Assembly (NCBI GenBank): GCA_947645535.1
Contig: CANSDD010000015.1
Location: 1-21,463, forward strand
From: an uncultured Mycoplasmatota bacterium
GTDB taxonomy: Bacteria; Bacillota_I; Bacilli_A; RF39; UBA660
Direction of reading: 5' to 3'
DNA: 21,463 bases
Position numbers and translations under genes: made by a program. The notes under the pieces are model-generated. The model worked only from the letters and a program-made list of their open reading frames with translations, was not told the origin of the DNA and ran no database searches. This document shows positions 1 through 7,590 of this stretch, piece by piece. How positions within the stretch are numbered: the stretch's first letter is position 1; each line of letters opens with the position of its first letter.

Positions 1-2
1 AA

Positions 3-80
3 TTAGAGGAAACAGTCATTTCTAATAAAAATATGTTACCATATCACTATAAACATCGAGAATTAGAAAATAAGAAATGA
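3..80 (+). CDS. C-terminal tail of an upstream gene (partial, unidentified)
   Basis: A reading frame enters from outside the window and runs 25 codons to a TGA at 78-80. The other two plus-strand frames stop early. The visible residues end in YHYKHRELENKK, a charged tail with no motif I recognise. A terminator-like hairpin about 135 bases downstream fits the end of a transcript here. In many Firmicutes rsmB or fmt lies upstream of rlmN, but this tail is too short to identify. An open stretch this short can arise by chance, so confidence is low. Confidence 0.3.
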   Translation, partial: LEETVISNKNMLPYHYKHRELENKK

Positions 81-216
81 TTATTATTGTTTAAAAAAGG
101 TAAATTTTTTTAATATAAGCAAAATTACAAATATAATGTTAAATAATATAATAATATAAAATGAAATTTTCCATTTACTTTACAATAAAAATAAATTGTT
201 AAAAATTTTTATTTTT

Positions 217-246
217 AAAATCATAGTTTCTATCTATGATTTTTTT
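217..246 (+). terminator. Intrinsic terminator upstream of rlmN
   Basis: A perfect 10-bp inverted repeat, AAAATCATAG / CTATGATTTT, surrounds a 7-base loop and is followed by more T residues. It would end the upstream transcript and separate it from the rlmN promoter, which begins about 10 bases further on. The stem is AT-rich and therefore weak. The rest of 81-216 is A/T-rich with nothing else I can support. Confidence 0.6.
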
Positions 247-254
247 ACATTTTT

Positions 255-263
255 TGCTATAAT
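255..263 (+). promoter_or_regulatory. Extended -10 promoter of the rlmN-rpe operon
   Basis: TGCTATAAT is a consensus extended -10 element (TG at 255-256, TATAAT at 258-263). No good -35 box lies 16-18 bases upstream, which is typical of extended -10 promoters. The start point would be near 270, leaving a leader of about a dozen bases with the AGGGTG ribosome site at 271-276. The five genes through rpe are tightly packed with no internal terminator, so this is probably their shared promoter. Confidence 0.5.
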
Positions 264-281
264 GTTATATAGGGTGTTAGT

Positions 282-1295
282 ATGGAAAACATATATAATT
301 ATACATTACCTAAGTTAGAAGAATATTTTTTATCAAAAGGAGAAAAAAAATTTAAAGCAGTGCAAGTATTTGAATGGCTTTATAAACATAGGATTACGTC
401 TTTTGATGAAATGAAAAATATTAGTAAAATAACAAAAGAAGATTTAAAAGAAAATTTTAAATTAGAAACATTGGCTGTACTTCAAAAACAAGAAGATATT
501 GATGTGTGTAAATTTTTATTTGAATTAAGTGATGGAAATAAAATAGAAGCAGTTTTAATGAAACATGATTATGGAAATAGTTTGTGTGTATCAAGTCAAG
601 TAGGCTGTAACATGGGATGTTCTTTTTGTGAAAGTGGAAGACTTAAAAAGGTTAGAAACTTAGAAGTATCTGAGATGGTACTTCAAATATTAGAAGTAGA
701 GAAAATGCTTGGAATAAGAATTAGTCATTTGGTTTTGATGGGAATAGGTGAACCATTTGATAATTATAAGAATGTTATGGATTTTATATCTATTATAAAT
801 GAACCAAAAGGAATTGATTTAGGAGCTAGGCATATTACAGTTTCAACTTGTGGTATTGTTCCTAAAATATTAGAATTTATGAATAATGGAAAACAAGTCA
901 ATTTAGCAATCTCACTTCATGCACCAAATAATGAAATAAGAGACAAACTTATGAAAATCAATCATGCTTATAAGATAGAAGAAGTCATAGAAGCAGTAAA
1001 AAAATATATAGAAAAAACGAAAAGAAGAGTAACTTTTGAATATATTTTATTACAAGGTGTAAATGATAGTGAGGCTTGTGCTAAAGAATTGGCTAGACTA
1101 CTTAAGGGAATTAACTGTTATGTGAATTTAATACCTTATAACGAAACAAGTCATCTAGAATATAAGAAAAGTAGTAAAGAAGTAATTGATAAATTTTATA
1201 ATATGCTAAAAAAAGAAGGTATTAATGTAACTGTACGAAGAGAATTTGGTTCAAAAATTAGTGCTGCATGCGGACAATTAAGAGCGGAGGGATAA
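282..1295 (+). CDS. rlmN: Dual-specificity rRNA/tRNA (adenine-C2) methyltransferase RlmN
   Basis: Radical SAM enzyme that methylates C2 of A2503 in 23S rRNA and, in characterised members, A37 of some tRNAs. The 337-residue protein carries the radical SAM cysteines C109, C113 and C116 in VGCNMGCSFC, the upstream catalytic-loop cysteine C102 (LCVSSQ), and the methyl-carrier cysteine C330 in the C-terminal AACGQLR motif, so the full catalytic set is present. IGEPFDNY matches the family G-M/I-GEP motif. Length is slightly short of the usual 345-385. The residues after the cluster motif (ESGRLKKVRNL) differ from the common STLGG form, suggesting a divergent branch, but RlmN is favoured over Cfr by the prpC-prkC context. 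The ATG follows AGGGTG by five bases. The next gene starts one base after the stop. Confidence 0.93.
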   Translation: MENIYNYTLPKLEEYFLSKGEKKFKAVQVFEWLYKHRITSFDEMKNISKITKEDLKENFKLETLAVLQKQEDIDVCKFLFELSDGNKIEAVLMKHDYGNSLCVSSQVGCNMGCSFCESGRLKKVRNLEVSEMVLQILEVEKMLGIRISHLVLMGIGEPFDNYKNVMDFISIINEPKGIDLGARHITVSTCGIVPKILEFMNNGKQVNLAISLHAPNNEIRDKLMKINHAYKIEEVIEAVKKYIEKTKRRVTFEYILLQGVNDSEACAKELARLLKGINCYVNLIPYNETSHLEYKKSSKEVIDKFYNMLKKEGINVTVRREFGSKISAACGQLRAEG

Positions 1296-1296
1296 A

Positions 1297-2037
1297 ATGG
1301 AATATTGTTATTTAACAGATCCTGGAAAAGTAAGAGATCATAATGAAGATAGTGTTATTATTGTAAAAAATAAAAATAATGAGTTGCTACTTGCAGTAGC
1401 AGATGGAATGGGTGGCCATAAAGCTGGTGAAGTAGCCTCTAGCATTGCAATTTCGCAAATCGGAAAACGTTTTTCTGAAATTGGAAGTATTGGAAATAAA
1501 GAAGATGCTATTGCTTGGATAAAAGATATTGTAAGTGAAGCCAATGTAGGAATTTATAAATATACAGCGGAGCATCCAGAAAGCGCTGGTATGGGAACAA
1601 CATTGGTCCTTGCAGTTTTAACAAGTGAATTTCTACTATTTGGAAATATTGGAGATAGTTCAGGCTATGTTATTAAAAAGCAAAAGTTACATAAGATTAC
1701 AACTGATCATACATTAGTTAATTTACTTGTGAAATCAGGTGAATTAACACCAGAAGAAGCAAAAGATCATCCAAGAAAAAATGTTTTAATGAGGGCACTA
1801 GGCGCGAATACAACTGTTGAAATGGATATTTTTGATGTAGAAACGGATGTAGATGGTATATTCCTATGTAGTGATGGATTAACTAATATGTTAAACGATG
1901 AACAGATTATTACAGTTTTAAATGAGGACATGTTACTTGAAGATAAGGTTAAAAAACTAATTATAAAAAGTAATAATAGAGGTGGAAATGATAATATTTC
2001 TATAGCATGTTTATTAAAGGATGGGTGTATAAAATGA
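1297..2037 (+). CDS. prpC: PP2C-type Ser/Thr protein phosphatase (PrpC/Stp)
   Basis: Cytosolic metal-dependent phosphatase that reverses phosphorylation by the partner kinase encoded next. The 246-residue protein shows the PP2C motif series in order: RDHNEDS near the N-terminus, ADGMGGH (metal-binding Asp/Gly), GMGTTL, GDSSGY, the ALG segment, LCSDGL and GGNDN near the C-terminus. Length is standard for the bacterial short form. One deviation is GDSSGY where most relatives have GDSRxY; this may be tolerated. The start has GGAGGG at 1286-1291 and lies one base after the rlmN stop. The 3' end overlaps the kinase start as ATGA (2034-2037), implying translational coupling of phosphatase and kinase. 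Confidence 0.95.
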   Translation: MEYCYLTDPGKVRDHNEDSVIIVKNKNNELLLAVADGMGGHKAGEVASSIAISQIGKRFSEIGSIGNKEDAIAWIKDIVSEANVGIYKYTAEHPESAGMGTTLVLAVLTSEFLLFGNIGDSSGYVIKKQKLHKITTDHTLVNLLVKSGELTPEEAKDHPRKNVLMRALGANTTVEMDIFDVETDVDGIFLCSDGLTNMLNDEQIITVLNEDMLLEDKVKKLIIKSNNRGGNDNISIACLLKDGCIK

Positions 2038-3875
2038 TTATTAAAGGACAAAAAATAAATGATCGTTATCAAATAATTAGGACTATAGGAGAAGGTGGAA
2101 TGGCCAATGTTTATTTGGCTTATGATACTATTTTAGATAGAAATGTAGCAGTTAAAATATTAAGAGGAGATTTAGCTGATGATGAAAAATTTGTAAGAAG
2201 ATTTCAAAGAGAGGCTATTGCTGCAAGTTCGCTTAGTCATCCTAATATTGTAGAGATGTATGATGTAGGTGATGATGAAGGAAAATATTTTATTGTTATG
2301 GAATATGTAGATGGAAAAACACTTAAAAGTTTAATCAAGAAACGTGGAGCTCTTACATTATCAGAAGTAATTGATATTATGCTGCAATTAACAAGTGCAA
2401 TATCTTGTGCTCATGATAGTTATATTATTCATCGAGATATAAAACCACAAAATGTTATGATTTTAGAAGATGGTAGAGTAAAAGTCATGGATTTTGGAAT
2501 TGCAATGGCACTTAATAGTAATGAGCTTACACAAACAAATTCAGTTATGGGTTCTGTTCATTATCTTCCACCAGAGCAAGCAAACGGAAAAGGTTCTACT
2601 ATGAAAAGTGATATTTATTCACTTGGTATTTTAATGTTTGAATTATTAACAGGAAAGCTTCCATTTAAAGGAGATAATGCAGTTGAAATAGCAATCAAAC
2701 AAATGAAGGAAGCTATTCCAAGTGTGTGTAAAATCAATCCAAATATCCCTCAGTCAGTTGAAAATGTTATTTTGAAAGCATGTGCAAAAAATCCCAAGAA
2801 CCGCTATGAATCTGTGAAAGAAATGAGAGAAGATATTGAAAAATGCATGGACCCAGAACATCAATTTGAAGAACGTTATGTTTATAAGTTTCCAGAACAA
2901 GATTTAGAAGATACAAAAGTAATGCCACCAATAAAAGAAGAAAAAAATGAAATGGAAGAAAAAGAAAAAGTAGAAGAGGAAGTTAAGACAACAGAAATAG
3001 AAGAATCAAAAGACAAGAAAAAGAAAAATAAGATGATTATCATTATTACTGCTATTGTAGTTGCTTTAATTATTTTAGTTTCAGCGCTTACAATATTCTT
3101 ATTTCCAAAAAAGAAAAAAGTTATTGAGGTGAAAATACCAAATGTAAATGATATGACAGTAGAACAAGCTGAGGAGATATTAAAAAAAGATGGCTTTGAG
3201 ATTGCTGAAGAGGTAGAAGAAGAATATGATGATACTATTGAAGTAGGAAAAGTTATTAAAACGAGTCCTGCAATCAATAAGGTGGTAAAGCCAGGAACTA
3301 AAATAACTTTAATTATATCAAAAGGAAAAGAAGGATTAGAAGTAAAAGATTATACAAAAATGAATTTCGAAGATGTCAAAAAAGAACTAGAGGAAGCAGG
3401 AATTGAAGTAAAAGAAAATTTTGAAGAAATATCAGAAGAGACAGATGATTTAAAAGATGGAATGATTACAAAACAGGATGTAGAAGAAGGAACATACCTT
3501 AAAAAAGGTGATACAATTTCTTTAACTTATGCAAGATTAGTAGAAGGATATCCAGATTTTACAGATGGAACTTGGAATACAGAAAGTATTCGTGAATTTT
3601 GTACAAATAATAATCTTTATTTAACACTTAGAGAAAAAGAAGATGCAACGGTAGAACCTGGAACAATTCTCACACAAAATCGAGAACCAAAAAGTAAAAT
3701 TTATAAAAATACATCTCTTGTAATTGAAGTGGCTAAAAAACCAGCAGTAGTAGAAAAACCAAAACCTGAAACTCCAGATGAGGGAGATGATAGTAATACT
3801 GGAAATAATGATGATAAAGAAAATAATGATAATAAGAACAATAATACAGGAAATAATGATAATAATAAGGAATAA
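2034..3875 (+). CDS. prkC: PASTA-domain membrane Ser/Thr kinase (PrkC/PknB family)
   Basis: Sensor kinase that couples cell-wall muropeptide binding to phosphorylation of cytosolic targets. Residues 10-270 form the kinase domain: glycine loop IGEGGMANVY (18-27), lysine K41, HRDIKPQN (133-140), DFG (153-155) and a Thr/Ser-bearing activation loop around 164-174. A charged Lys/Glu-rich juxtamembrane segment (about 300-333) precedes one membrane helix (334-357). About three extracellular PASTA domains follow (367-431, 435-501, 505-567), then an Asn/Asp-rich tail (577-613). I chose ATG 2034, not the in-frame ATG at 2007, because it overlaps the prpC stop as ATGA, follows AAAGGATGGGTG, and gives the family N-terminus directly before RYQIIRTIGEGG. 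Confidence 0.95.
   Translation: MIIKGQKINDRYQIIRTIGEGGMANVYLAYDTILDRNVAVKILRGDLADDEKFVRRFQREAIAASSLSHPNIVEMYDVGDDEGKYFIVMEYVDGKTLKSLIKKRGALTLSEVIDIMLQLTSAISCAHDSYIIHRDIKPQNVMILEDGRVKVMDFGIAMALNSNELTQTNSVMGSVHYLPPEQANGKGSTMKSDIYSLGILMFELLTGKLPFKGDNAVEIAIKQMKEAIPSVCKINPNIPQSVENVILKACAKNPKNRYESVKEMREDIEKCMDPEHQFEERYVYKFPEQDLEDTKVMPPIKEEKNEMEEKEKVEEEVKTTEIEESKDKKKKNKMIIIITAIVVALIILVSALTIFLFPKKKKVIEVKIPNVNDMTVEQAEEILKKDGFEIAEEVEEEYDDTIEVGKVIKTSPAINKVVKPGTKITLIISKGKEGLEVKDYTKMNFEDVKKELEEAGIEVKENFEEISEETDDLKDGMITKQDVEEGTYLKKGDTISLTYARLVEGYPDFTDGTWNTESIREFCTNNNLYLTLREKEDATVEPGTILTQNREPKSKIYKNTSLVIEVAKKPAVVEKPKPETPDEGDDSNTGNNDDKENNDNKNNNTGNNDNNKE
3780..3872 (+). repeat. Low-complexity AAT/GAT tract coding the PrkC tail
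   Basis: The 3' end of prkC is a run of AAT, GAT, GAA and AAG codons giving an Asn/Asp/Lys-rich tail with two GNND motifs. It follows the last PASTA domain and would lie outside the membrane. The near-repetitive DNA could vary in length by slippage. Confidence 0.6.
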
Positions 3876-3877
3876 TT

Positions 3878-4711
3878 ATGCAAGGTAGAATTATTAAATT
3901 ACTCAGTAATGATTATACAGTCTATGCAGAAGATGAAAAAGAATATATTTGTAAATCAAGAGGAAAGTTTAGAAATGAAAATATAAAACCATTAGTAGGG
4001 GATTTTGTAATATTTGATGATAATAATAATTATATACTAAATATAGAAAAGAGAAATAACGAATTAGTAAGACCACCTGTTGCCAATATTGATCAAGTAA
4101 TTATCGTAACAAGTGTGAAAAGTCCAAATTTTTCAAGTAATTTATTAGATAAATTATTATATATCATTACATTTCATAATATAAACCCAATTATATGTTT
4201 TACAAAATTAGATTTATTAAAAGAAGAAGAAAAAGGGGATATCGAACATTTGTTACACTATTATAAATCTATTGGATATGAAGTGTACAAAAATACAGAA
4301 ATTGATAAAATAAAGGCAATATTAAGTAATAAAGTTACAGTTTTTACAGGTCAAAGTGGAGCTGGGAAATCGACTTTATTGAATAAATTAGATGAAACAT
4401 TAGAATTAAAAACTGATGATATATCTATTGCTTTAGGAAGAGGAAAACATACAACTAGGCATGTAGAACTTTATCCATTATTTAATGGATGGGTATGTGA
4501 TACACCTGGTTTTTCCTCTGTTGATTTCTCAGGTATGACGAGTAGTGATATTAGAGATCAAGTACTAGAATTTGAACAATATAAGAAAGAATGTAAGTAC
4601 AAAGATTGTATGCATGATAAAGAAGATGAGTGCAAGATAAAAGAGTTAGTAGAAAATAACGTCATATTACCTAGTAGATATCACAATTATCTAAAATTTA
4701 TAGGTAGGTGA
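3878..4711 (+). CDS. rsgA: Ribosome small subunit-dependent GTPase RsgA
   Basis: Circularly permuted GTPase that acts late in 30S assembly. Over 277 residues it has an N-terminal OB-fold region (about 1-65), then GTPase motifs in permuted order: G4 TKLD (109-112), G1/Walker A GQSGAGKS (158-165), a Thr pair in GKHTTRH for G2, and G3 DTPG (208-211). A C-terminal zinc site follows with C239, C244, H246 and C252 (C-x4-C-x-H-x5-C). All hallmark residues are present; length is slightly below the common 290-300. The start lies two bases after the prkC stop with AAGGAA as ribosome site. The prkC-rsgA-rpe order is classical for Firmicutes. Confidence 0.95.
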   Translation: MQGRIIKLLSNDYTVYAEDEKEYICKSRGKFRNENIKPLVGDFVIFDDNNNYILNIEKRNNELVRPPVANIDQVIIVTSVKSPNFSSNLLDKLLYIITFHNINPIICFTKLDLLKEEEKGDIEHLLHYYKSIGYEVYKNTEIDKIKAILSNKVTVFTGQSGAGKSTLLNKLDETLELKTDDISIALGRGKHTTRHVELYPLFNGWVCDTPGFSSVDFSGMTSSDIRDQVLEFEQYKKECKYKDCMHDKEDECKIKELVENNVILPSRYHNYLKFIGR

Positions 4712-4716
4712 ATAAT

Positions 4717-5346
4717 ATGCAAGTCTCAGCATCATTTTTAAGTATTCGTGAAAATAGGAAAGAGAATATTTTTCGTTTGGTAGAATCAGGAGCTGATTAT
4801 CTTCATGTCGATATTATGGATGGAGAGTTTGTTGAGAACAAAACTGATTTTGAAGAATTAAAGAGGGTATTACCACTTAGTGCATCATTTGATGTGCATT
4901 TAATGGTAAAAGATACACAAAAATATATTGAAGAATATGCTTCATTACATCCAGAATATATAACAATTCATATTGAAACAGAAGGAGTATTAAAAAGTAT
5001 TGATTTAATAAAAGAAAAAAATATAAAAGTTGGACTTTCTATAAAACCAGATACACCTATTAGTAAGATAATACCTTATTTACCTTTTATAGATTTGGTA
5101 TTAGTAATGAGTGTAGAACCTGGAAAAGGTGGACAAAAATTTATTTATAAAGTTACAAATAAAATTAATGAACTTAAAAGAATTAGAGAAATTCAAGGAT
5201 ATCATTATATGATTGAAGTTGATGGTGGCATTGACGATGTAACGGCAATAGAATGTAAGTCTGCTGATATACTTGTAGCTGGTTCTTTTATAACAGAACG
5301 TATGGATTATAAAAAACAGATAGAAAAATTAAATAATATCGGTTGA
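4717..5346 (+). CDS. rpe: Ribulose-phosphate 3-epimerase
   Basis: Interconverts ribulose-5-phosphate and xylulose-5-phosphate in the pentose phosphate pathway; a cytosolic TIM barrel. The family motifs are present: HVDIMDG (metal His and catalytic Asp), DVHLMV (second metal His), TIHIE, the phosphate-loop segment VEPGKGGQ and EVDGGI with the second catalytic Asp. The 209-residue length is a little under the usual 215-220. I use ATG 4717 because AGGTAGGTG (4702-4710) is correctly spaced for it; an in-frame GTG at 4708 lies inside that ribosome site. The rsgA stop is five bases upstream. The stop codon lies within the terminator stem that closes the operon. Confidence 0.94.
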   Translation: MQVSASFLSIRENRKENIFRLVESGADYLHVDIMDGEFVENKTDFEELKRVLPLSASFDVHLMVKDTQKYIEEYASLHPEYITIHIETEGVLKSIDLIKEKNIKVGLSIKPDTPISKIIPYLPFIDLVLVMSVEPGKGGQKFIYKVTNKINELKRIREIQGYHYMIEVDGGIDDVTAIECKSADILVAGSFITERMDYKKQIEKLNNIG

Positions 5347-5361
5347 CAATCGATATTTTTT
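5335..5361 (+). terminator. Intrinsic terminator of the rlmN-rpe operon
   Basis: AATATCGGTT and AATCGATATT form a 10-bp stem with one G-U pair and a 3-base loop, followed by six T. The left arm contains the last rpe codons and the stop. Confidence 0.75.
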
Positions 5362-5373
5362 CTTATAAAAAAA

Positions 5374-5401
5374 TTGACAAACTGTAATTTTATGGTAGAA
5401 T
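5374..5401 (+). promoter_or_regulatory. Strong promoter for the transglutaminase-like gene and truB
   Basis: A perfect -35 TTGACA (5374-5379), a 16-base spacer and -10 TAGAAT (5396-5401) with an extended -10 TG at 5393-5394. It lies directly after the rpe terminator and about 27 bases before the ATG at 5428. Confidence 0.8.
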
Positions 5402-5427
5402 AAAGTAGCTTAAAAGGGGGCAGCTTT

Positions 5428-6267
5428 ATGTCATATAAATTAGAAAAGAGAAATCCATATAATAAAAAGAGCATTTCGTTCATTAAAAAAACATTTTCTA
5501 GTGTTATATTTGCGCTTACTATGGGAACAATTGTTATTTCATCTAGTAGATTACATAATATGTATTTAATAACAGAAGCAAGTGAGAATTATTCTAGTGC
5601 AATTGTTTGTTATGAAGATATAATTGATACTACTGCTGATTTTTTTATAGAAAATGAAGTAGATAGTCCAGAAGCCTGTTTTGAATTATATACTAAATTA
5701 TTATGGAATGGATACTTTTCAAATGGAATGAAATATGAGTATAATATAACTGATAGAAATAATGTTAATGGAAATTATGGAATTAGAATTGCAACAGGAG
5801 AAGGAGATTGTAAAAATAATGAAGATTTCTTTTGTAAATTATTGAAAAAACTTGGATATGATGCTTTTCAAATGGCTTGTATGCAAGTATCAGATAAAGA
5901 AATTTTTCCTAATCTAGAAGATGCTTTATTTGGTAATCATGTAGTTACTGTTGTTATATATGAAGGAAAGATATATTATTTTGATGTAACTAATTATTGC
6001 ACTTATGAAAAGGTAGGAGAATATATGGCTGAAAATAAGGAAAAACATTTAAGGATTGTATTGAAGCCTGTATTTAGCTATATGTATGGTTATACAGATG
6101 GATTGGAGACATATGAATTATTAGTTCCATCAGAAGAATATGATAGTACTAATGCAATTGTGGTAGATGATAATTTGAAAAAGGTAATGAAAAATTCAAA
6201 AATATTGATGTTAAGGAAAGCATTAGAGCCTTCATTACAAGAAATTTGTAAATTGATAAAAGAATAG
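5428..6267 (+). CDS. Membrane-anchored transglutaminase-like protein (putative cysteine hydrolase/transferase)
   Basis: A 279-residue protein with a basic N-terminus and one hydrophobic segment (about 22-40), either a signal anchor or a signal peptide, so the rest is probably extracellular. The central region shows the Cys-His-Asp arrangement of transglutaminase-like folds: C128 in GEGDCKNNEDF at a helix start, H171 in GNHVVTVV and D186 in YYFDVTN. This resembles bacterial transglutaminase-like proteins that cut or modify peptides, but the substrate cannot be told from sequence. The C-terminal 75 residues are not recognised. AAGGGGG (5414-5420) precedes the ATG. truB starts 11 bases after the stop, so the two are probably co-transcribed. 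It could instead be an inactive binding protein. Confidence 0.7.
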   Translation: MSYKLEKRNPYNKKSISFIKKTFSSVIFALTMGTIVISSSRLHNMYLITEASENYSSAIVCYEDIIDTTADFFIENEVDSPEACFELYTKLLWNGYFSNGMKYEYNITDRNNVNGNYGIRIATGEGDCKNNEDFFCKLLKKLGYDAFQMACMQVSDKEIFPNLEDALFGNHVVTVVIYEGKIYYFDVTNYCTYEKVGEYMAENKEKHLRIVLKPVFSYMYGYTDGLETYELLVPSEEYDSTNAIVVDDNLKKVMKNSKILMLRKALEPSLQEICKLIKE

Positions 6268-6278
6268 GAAAGATAATT

Positions 6279-7133
6279 ATGGATGGAATATTAGTGGTAT
6301 ATAAACCTAAAGGAATGACAAGTAGAGATGTTGTAAACAAAGTAGGAAGAATCTTAAAGATAAAAAAGATTGGTCATACTGGAACACTTGATCCACTTGC
6401 TACAGGTGTACTTGTTTTATGTATAGGAAAAGCGACTAAAATCGTAGAATTATTAACAGCAACAGAAAAAGAATATATTGCTGAAATGTCATTTGGAATT
6501 GAAACTGATACATTAGATAGTACTGGAAATATTATAAAAGAAGAAGATTTTATAGTAGATGAAGAAAAAATAGAAAAAGTATTTTCTTCTTTGACTGGAA
6601 CTTATAAACAAGAAGTACCATTATATTCAGCTATTCATGTAAATGGAAAAAAATTATATGAATATGCAAGAAATAATGAAGAAGTTATATTGCCATCTAG
6701 AGATGTAACAATATCACATTTAGAATTATTAAGTATAGAAGAAAATAAAGTTTTATTTAAAACAAGAGTAAGTAAAGGAACATATATTAGAAGTTTAATT
6801 AGAGATATTGCTAAAAAGTTAGATACAGTTGCAGTAATGTCAAAATTAGAAAGAATAAAACAAGGAAATTTTACTTTAGATTCTTCTTTTACATTAGAAC
6901 AAATAGAAAATAATAATTTTTCATTGTTATCAATAGCAGAAGCATTAAAAGAATATCCATCGATTATTGTTTCAAATGAACTAGAAGAGAAAATAAAAAA
7001 TGGTAATTTGCTATATAATGATTATGAAAGAGATAATATTTTATTTCTTAATCAAAATAATATTCCTTTGGCACTTTACCATATTTATGAAAAAGATAGG
7101 AGTTATTTAAAACCATGGAAGATGTTTTTGTAA
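6279..7133 (+). CDS. truB: tRNA pseudouridine(55) synthase TruB
   Basis: Makes pseudouridine 55 in the T loop of tRNAs. The 284-residue protein starts with GILVVYKPKGMTS, has the catalytic aspartate D38 in GHTGTLDPLATG, and the family motifs YSAIHVNGKKLYEYAR and KGTYIRSL. Length is normal. The C-terminal part after about residue 215 is less conserved and seems to lack a clear PUA domain, as in many Firmicute TruBs. AGGAAAG at 6266-6272 serves the ATG. The usual Firmicute neighbours rbfA and ribF are not adjacent: a transglutaminase-like gene precedes it and an unrecognised gene overlaps its last 19 bases. Confidence 0.95.
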   Translation: MDGILVVYKPKGMTSRDVVNKVGRILKIKKIGHTGTLDPLATGVLVLCIGKATKIVELLTATEKEYIAEMSFGIETDTLDSTGNIIKEEDFIVDEEKIEKVFSSLTGTYKQEVPLYSAIHVNGKKLYEYARNNEEVILPSRDVTISHLELLSIEENKVLFKTRVSKGTYIRSLIRDIAKKLDTVAVMSKLERIKQGNFTLDSSFTLEQIENNNFSLLSIAEALKEYPSIIVSNELEEKIKNGNLLYNDYERDNILFLNQNNIPLALYHIYEKDRSYLKPWKMFL

Positions 7134-7531
7134 GAAAGACAAAAAGAATAAAAGGGTTTATAGACCAAAACGGCCTTTTTATTAAAGCAACGAGTGCGGA
7201 ATTTGAAGGGCTAGAAGTAGAAGAAGTAATTGCTGAATCTATCTGTTTTGCAGTCGAAAAGTGTTCAATATCAACATTTAAAATGGAAGAAGAATTAAAA
7301 AATATAGGAATTGCTTCAATAAATAAAATTTTTAGTACTTATTTAATTGAACATTATGGATATTTATATGTAGAATTGTTAAATGAGAATGGTAATTTTG
7401 AACTTATAGATGTGATTCATGCCCAAGATATAGAAAGAATAAGTAAAGAACAAAGAGCTAGATTGTTTAGTCTTTGTAATATATCCAAAGATAAAATAGA
7501 AGAGAATCAAAAATTATTATTTTTAAAATAG
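7115..7531 (+). CDS. Unrecognised 138-residue protein overlapping truB
   Basis: I do not recognise this protein. It is soluble-looking, with no membrane segment or signal peptide and mixed alpha/beta composition; the N-terminus is basic (VRKTKRIKGF) and the C-terminal third is charged and helical. It contains two separated cysteines (C227-style metal clusters are not seen) and no catalytic motif I can name. The ATG lies inside the end of truB (19-base overlap), with TAGGAG at 7097-7102 as a ribosome site about 12 bases upstream, suggesting coupling to truB translation. It occupies the position where ribF commonly stands but shows no flavokinase/FAD synthetase motif and is far too short. Coding is supported by length, the overlap geometry and the promoter that follows its stop. 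Confidence 0.6.
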   Translation: MEDVFVRKTKRIKGFIDQNGLFIKATSAEFEGLEVEEVIAESICFAVEKCSISTFKMEEELKNIGIASINKIFSTYLIEHYGYLYVELLNENGNFELIDVIHAQDIERISKEQRARLFSLCNISKDKIEENQKLLFLK

Positions 7532-7534
7532 GAT

Positions 7535-7562
7535 TTTACAAATAATAAATTTCTGTTATAAT
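7535..7562 (+). promoter_or_regulatory. Promoter of the repeat lipoprotein gene
   Basis: TTTACA (7535-7540), a 16-base spacer and a perfect TATAAT (7557-7562) preceded by TG at 7554-7555. It starts four bases after the stop of the 138-residue gene. AAGGGGG at 7575-7581 is the ribosome site for ATG 7591. Near-consensus boxes suggest strong expression. Confidence 0.85.
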
Positions 7563-7590
7563 AGGAGAAAAATTAAGGGGGAAAATTAGA

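Noticed and set aside
2007..2033. Upstream in-frame ATG for prkC
   Set aside because: It would add nine residues inside prpC without a suitable ribosome site; ATG 2034 fits the ATGA overlap and family N-terminus.
2882..3277. 131-codon minus-strand frame inside prkC
   Set aside because: Antisense to the charged linker and PASTA region; its Ser/Phe-rich sequence is the mirror of GAA/AAA codons.
5428..6267. Possibility that the transglutaminase-like gene is a classical sortase or NlpC/P60 peptidase
   Set aside because: The Cys-His-Asp spacing and the FDVTN context fit transglutaminase-like folds; sortase TLxTC and NlpC/P60 DCSG motifs are absent.
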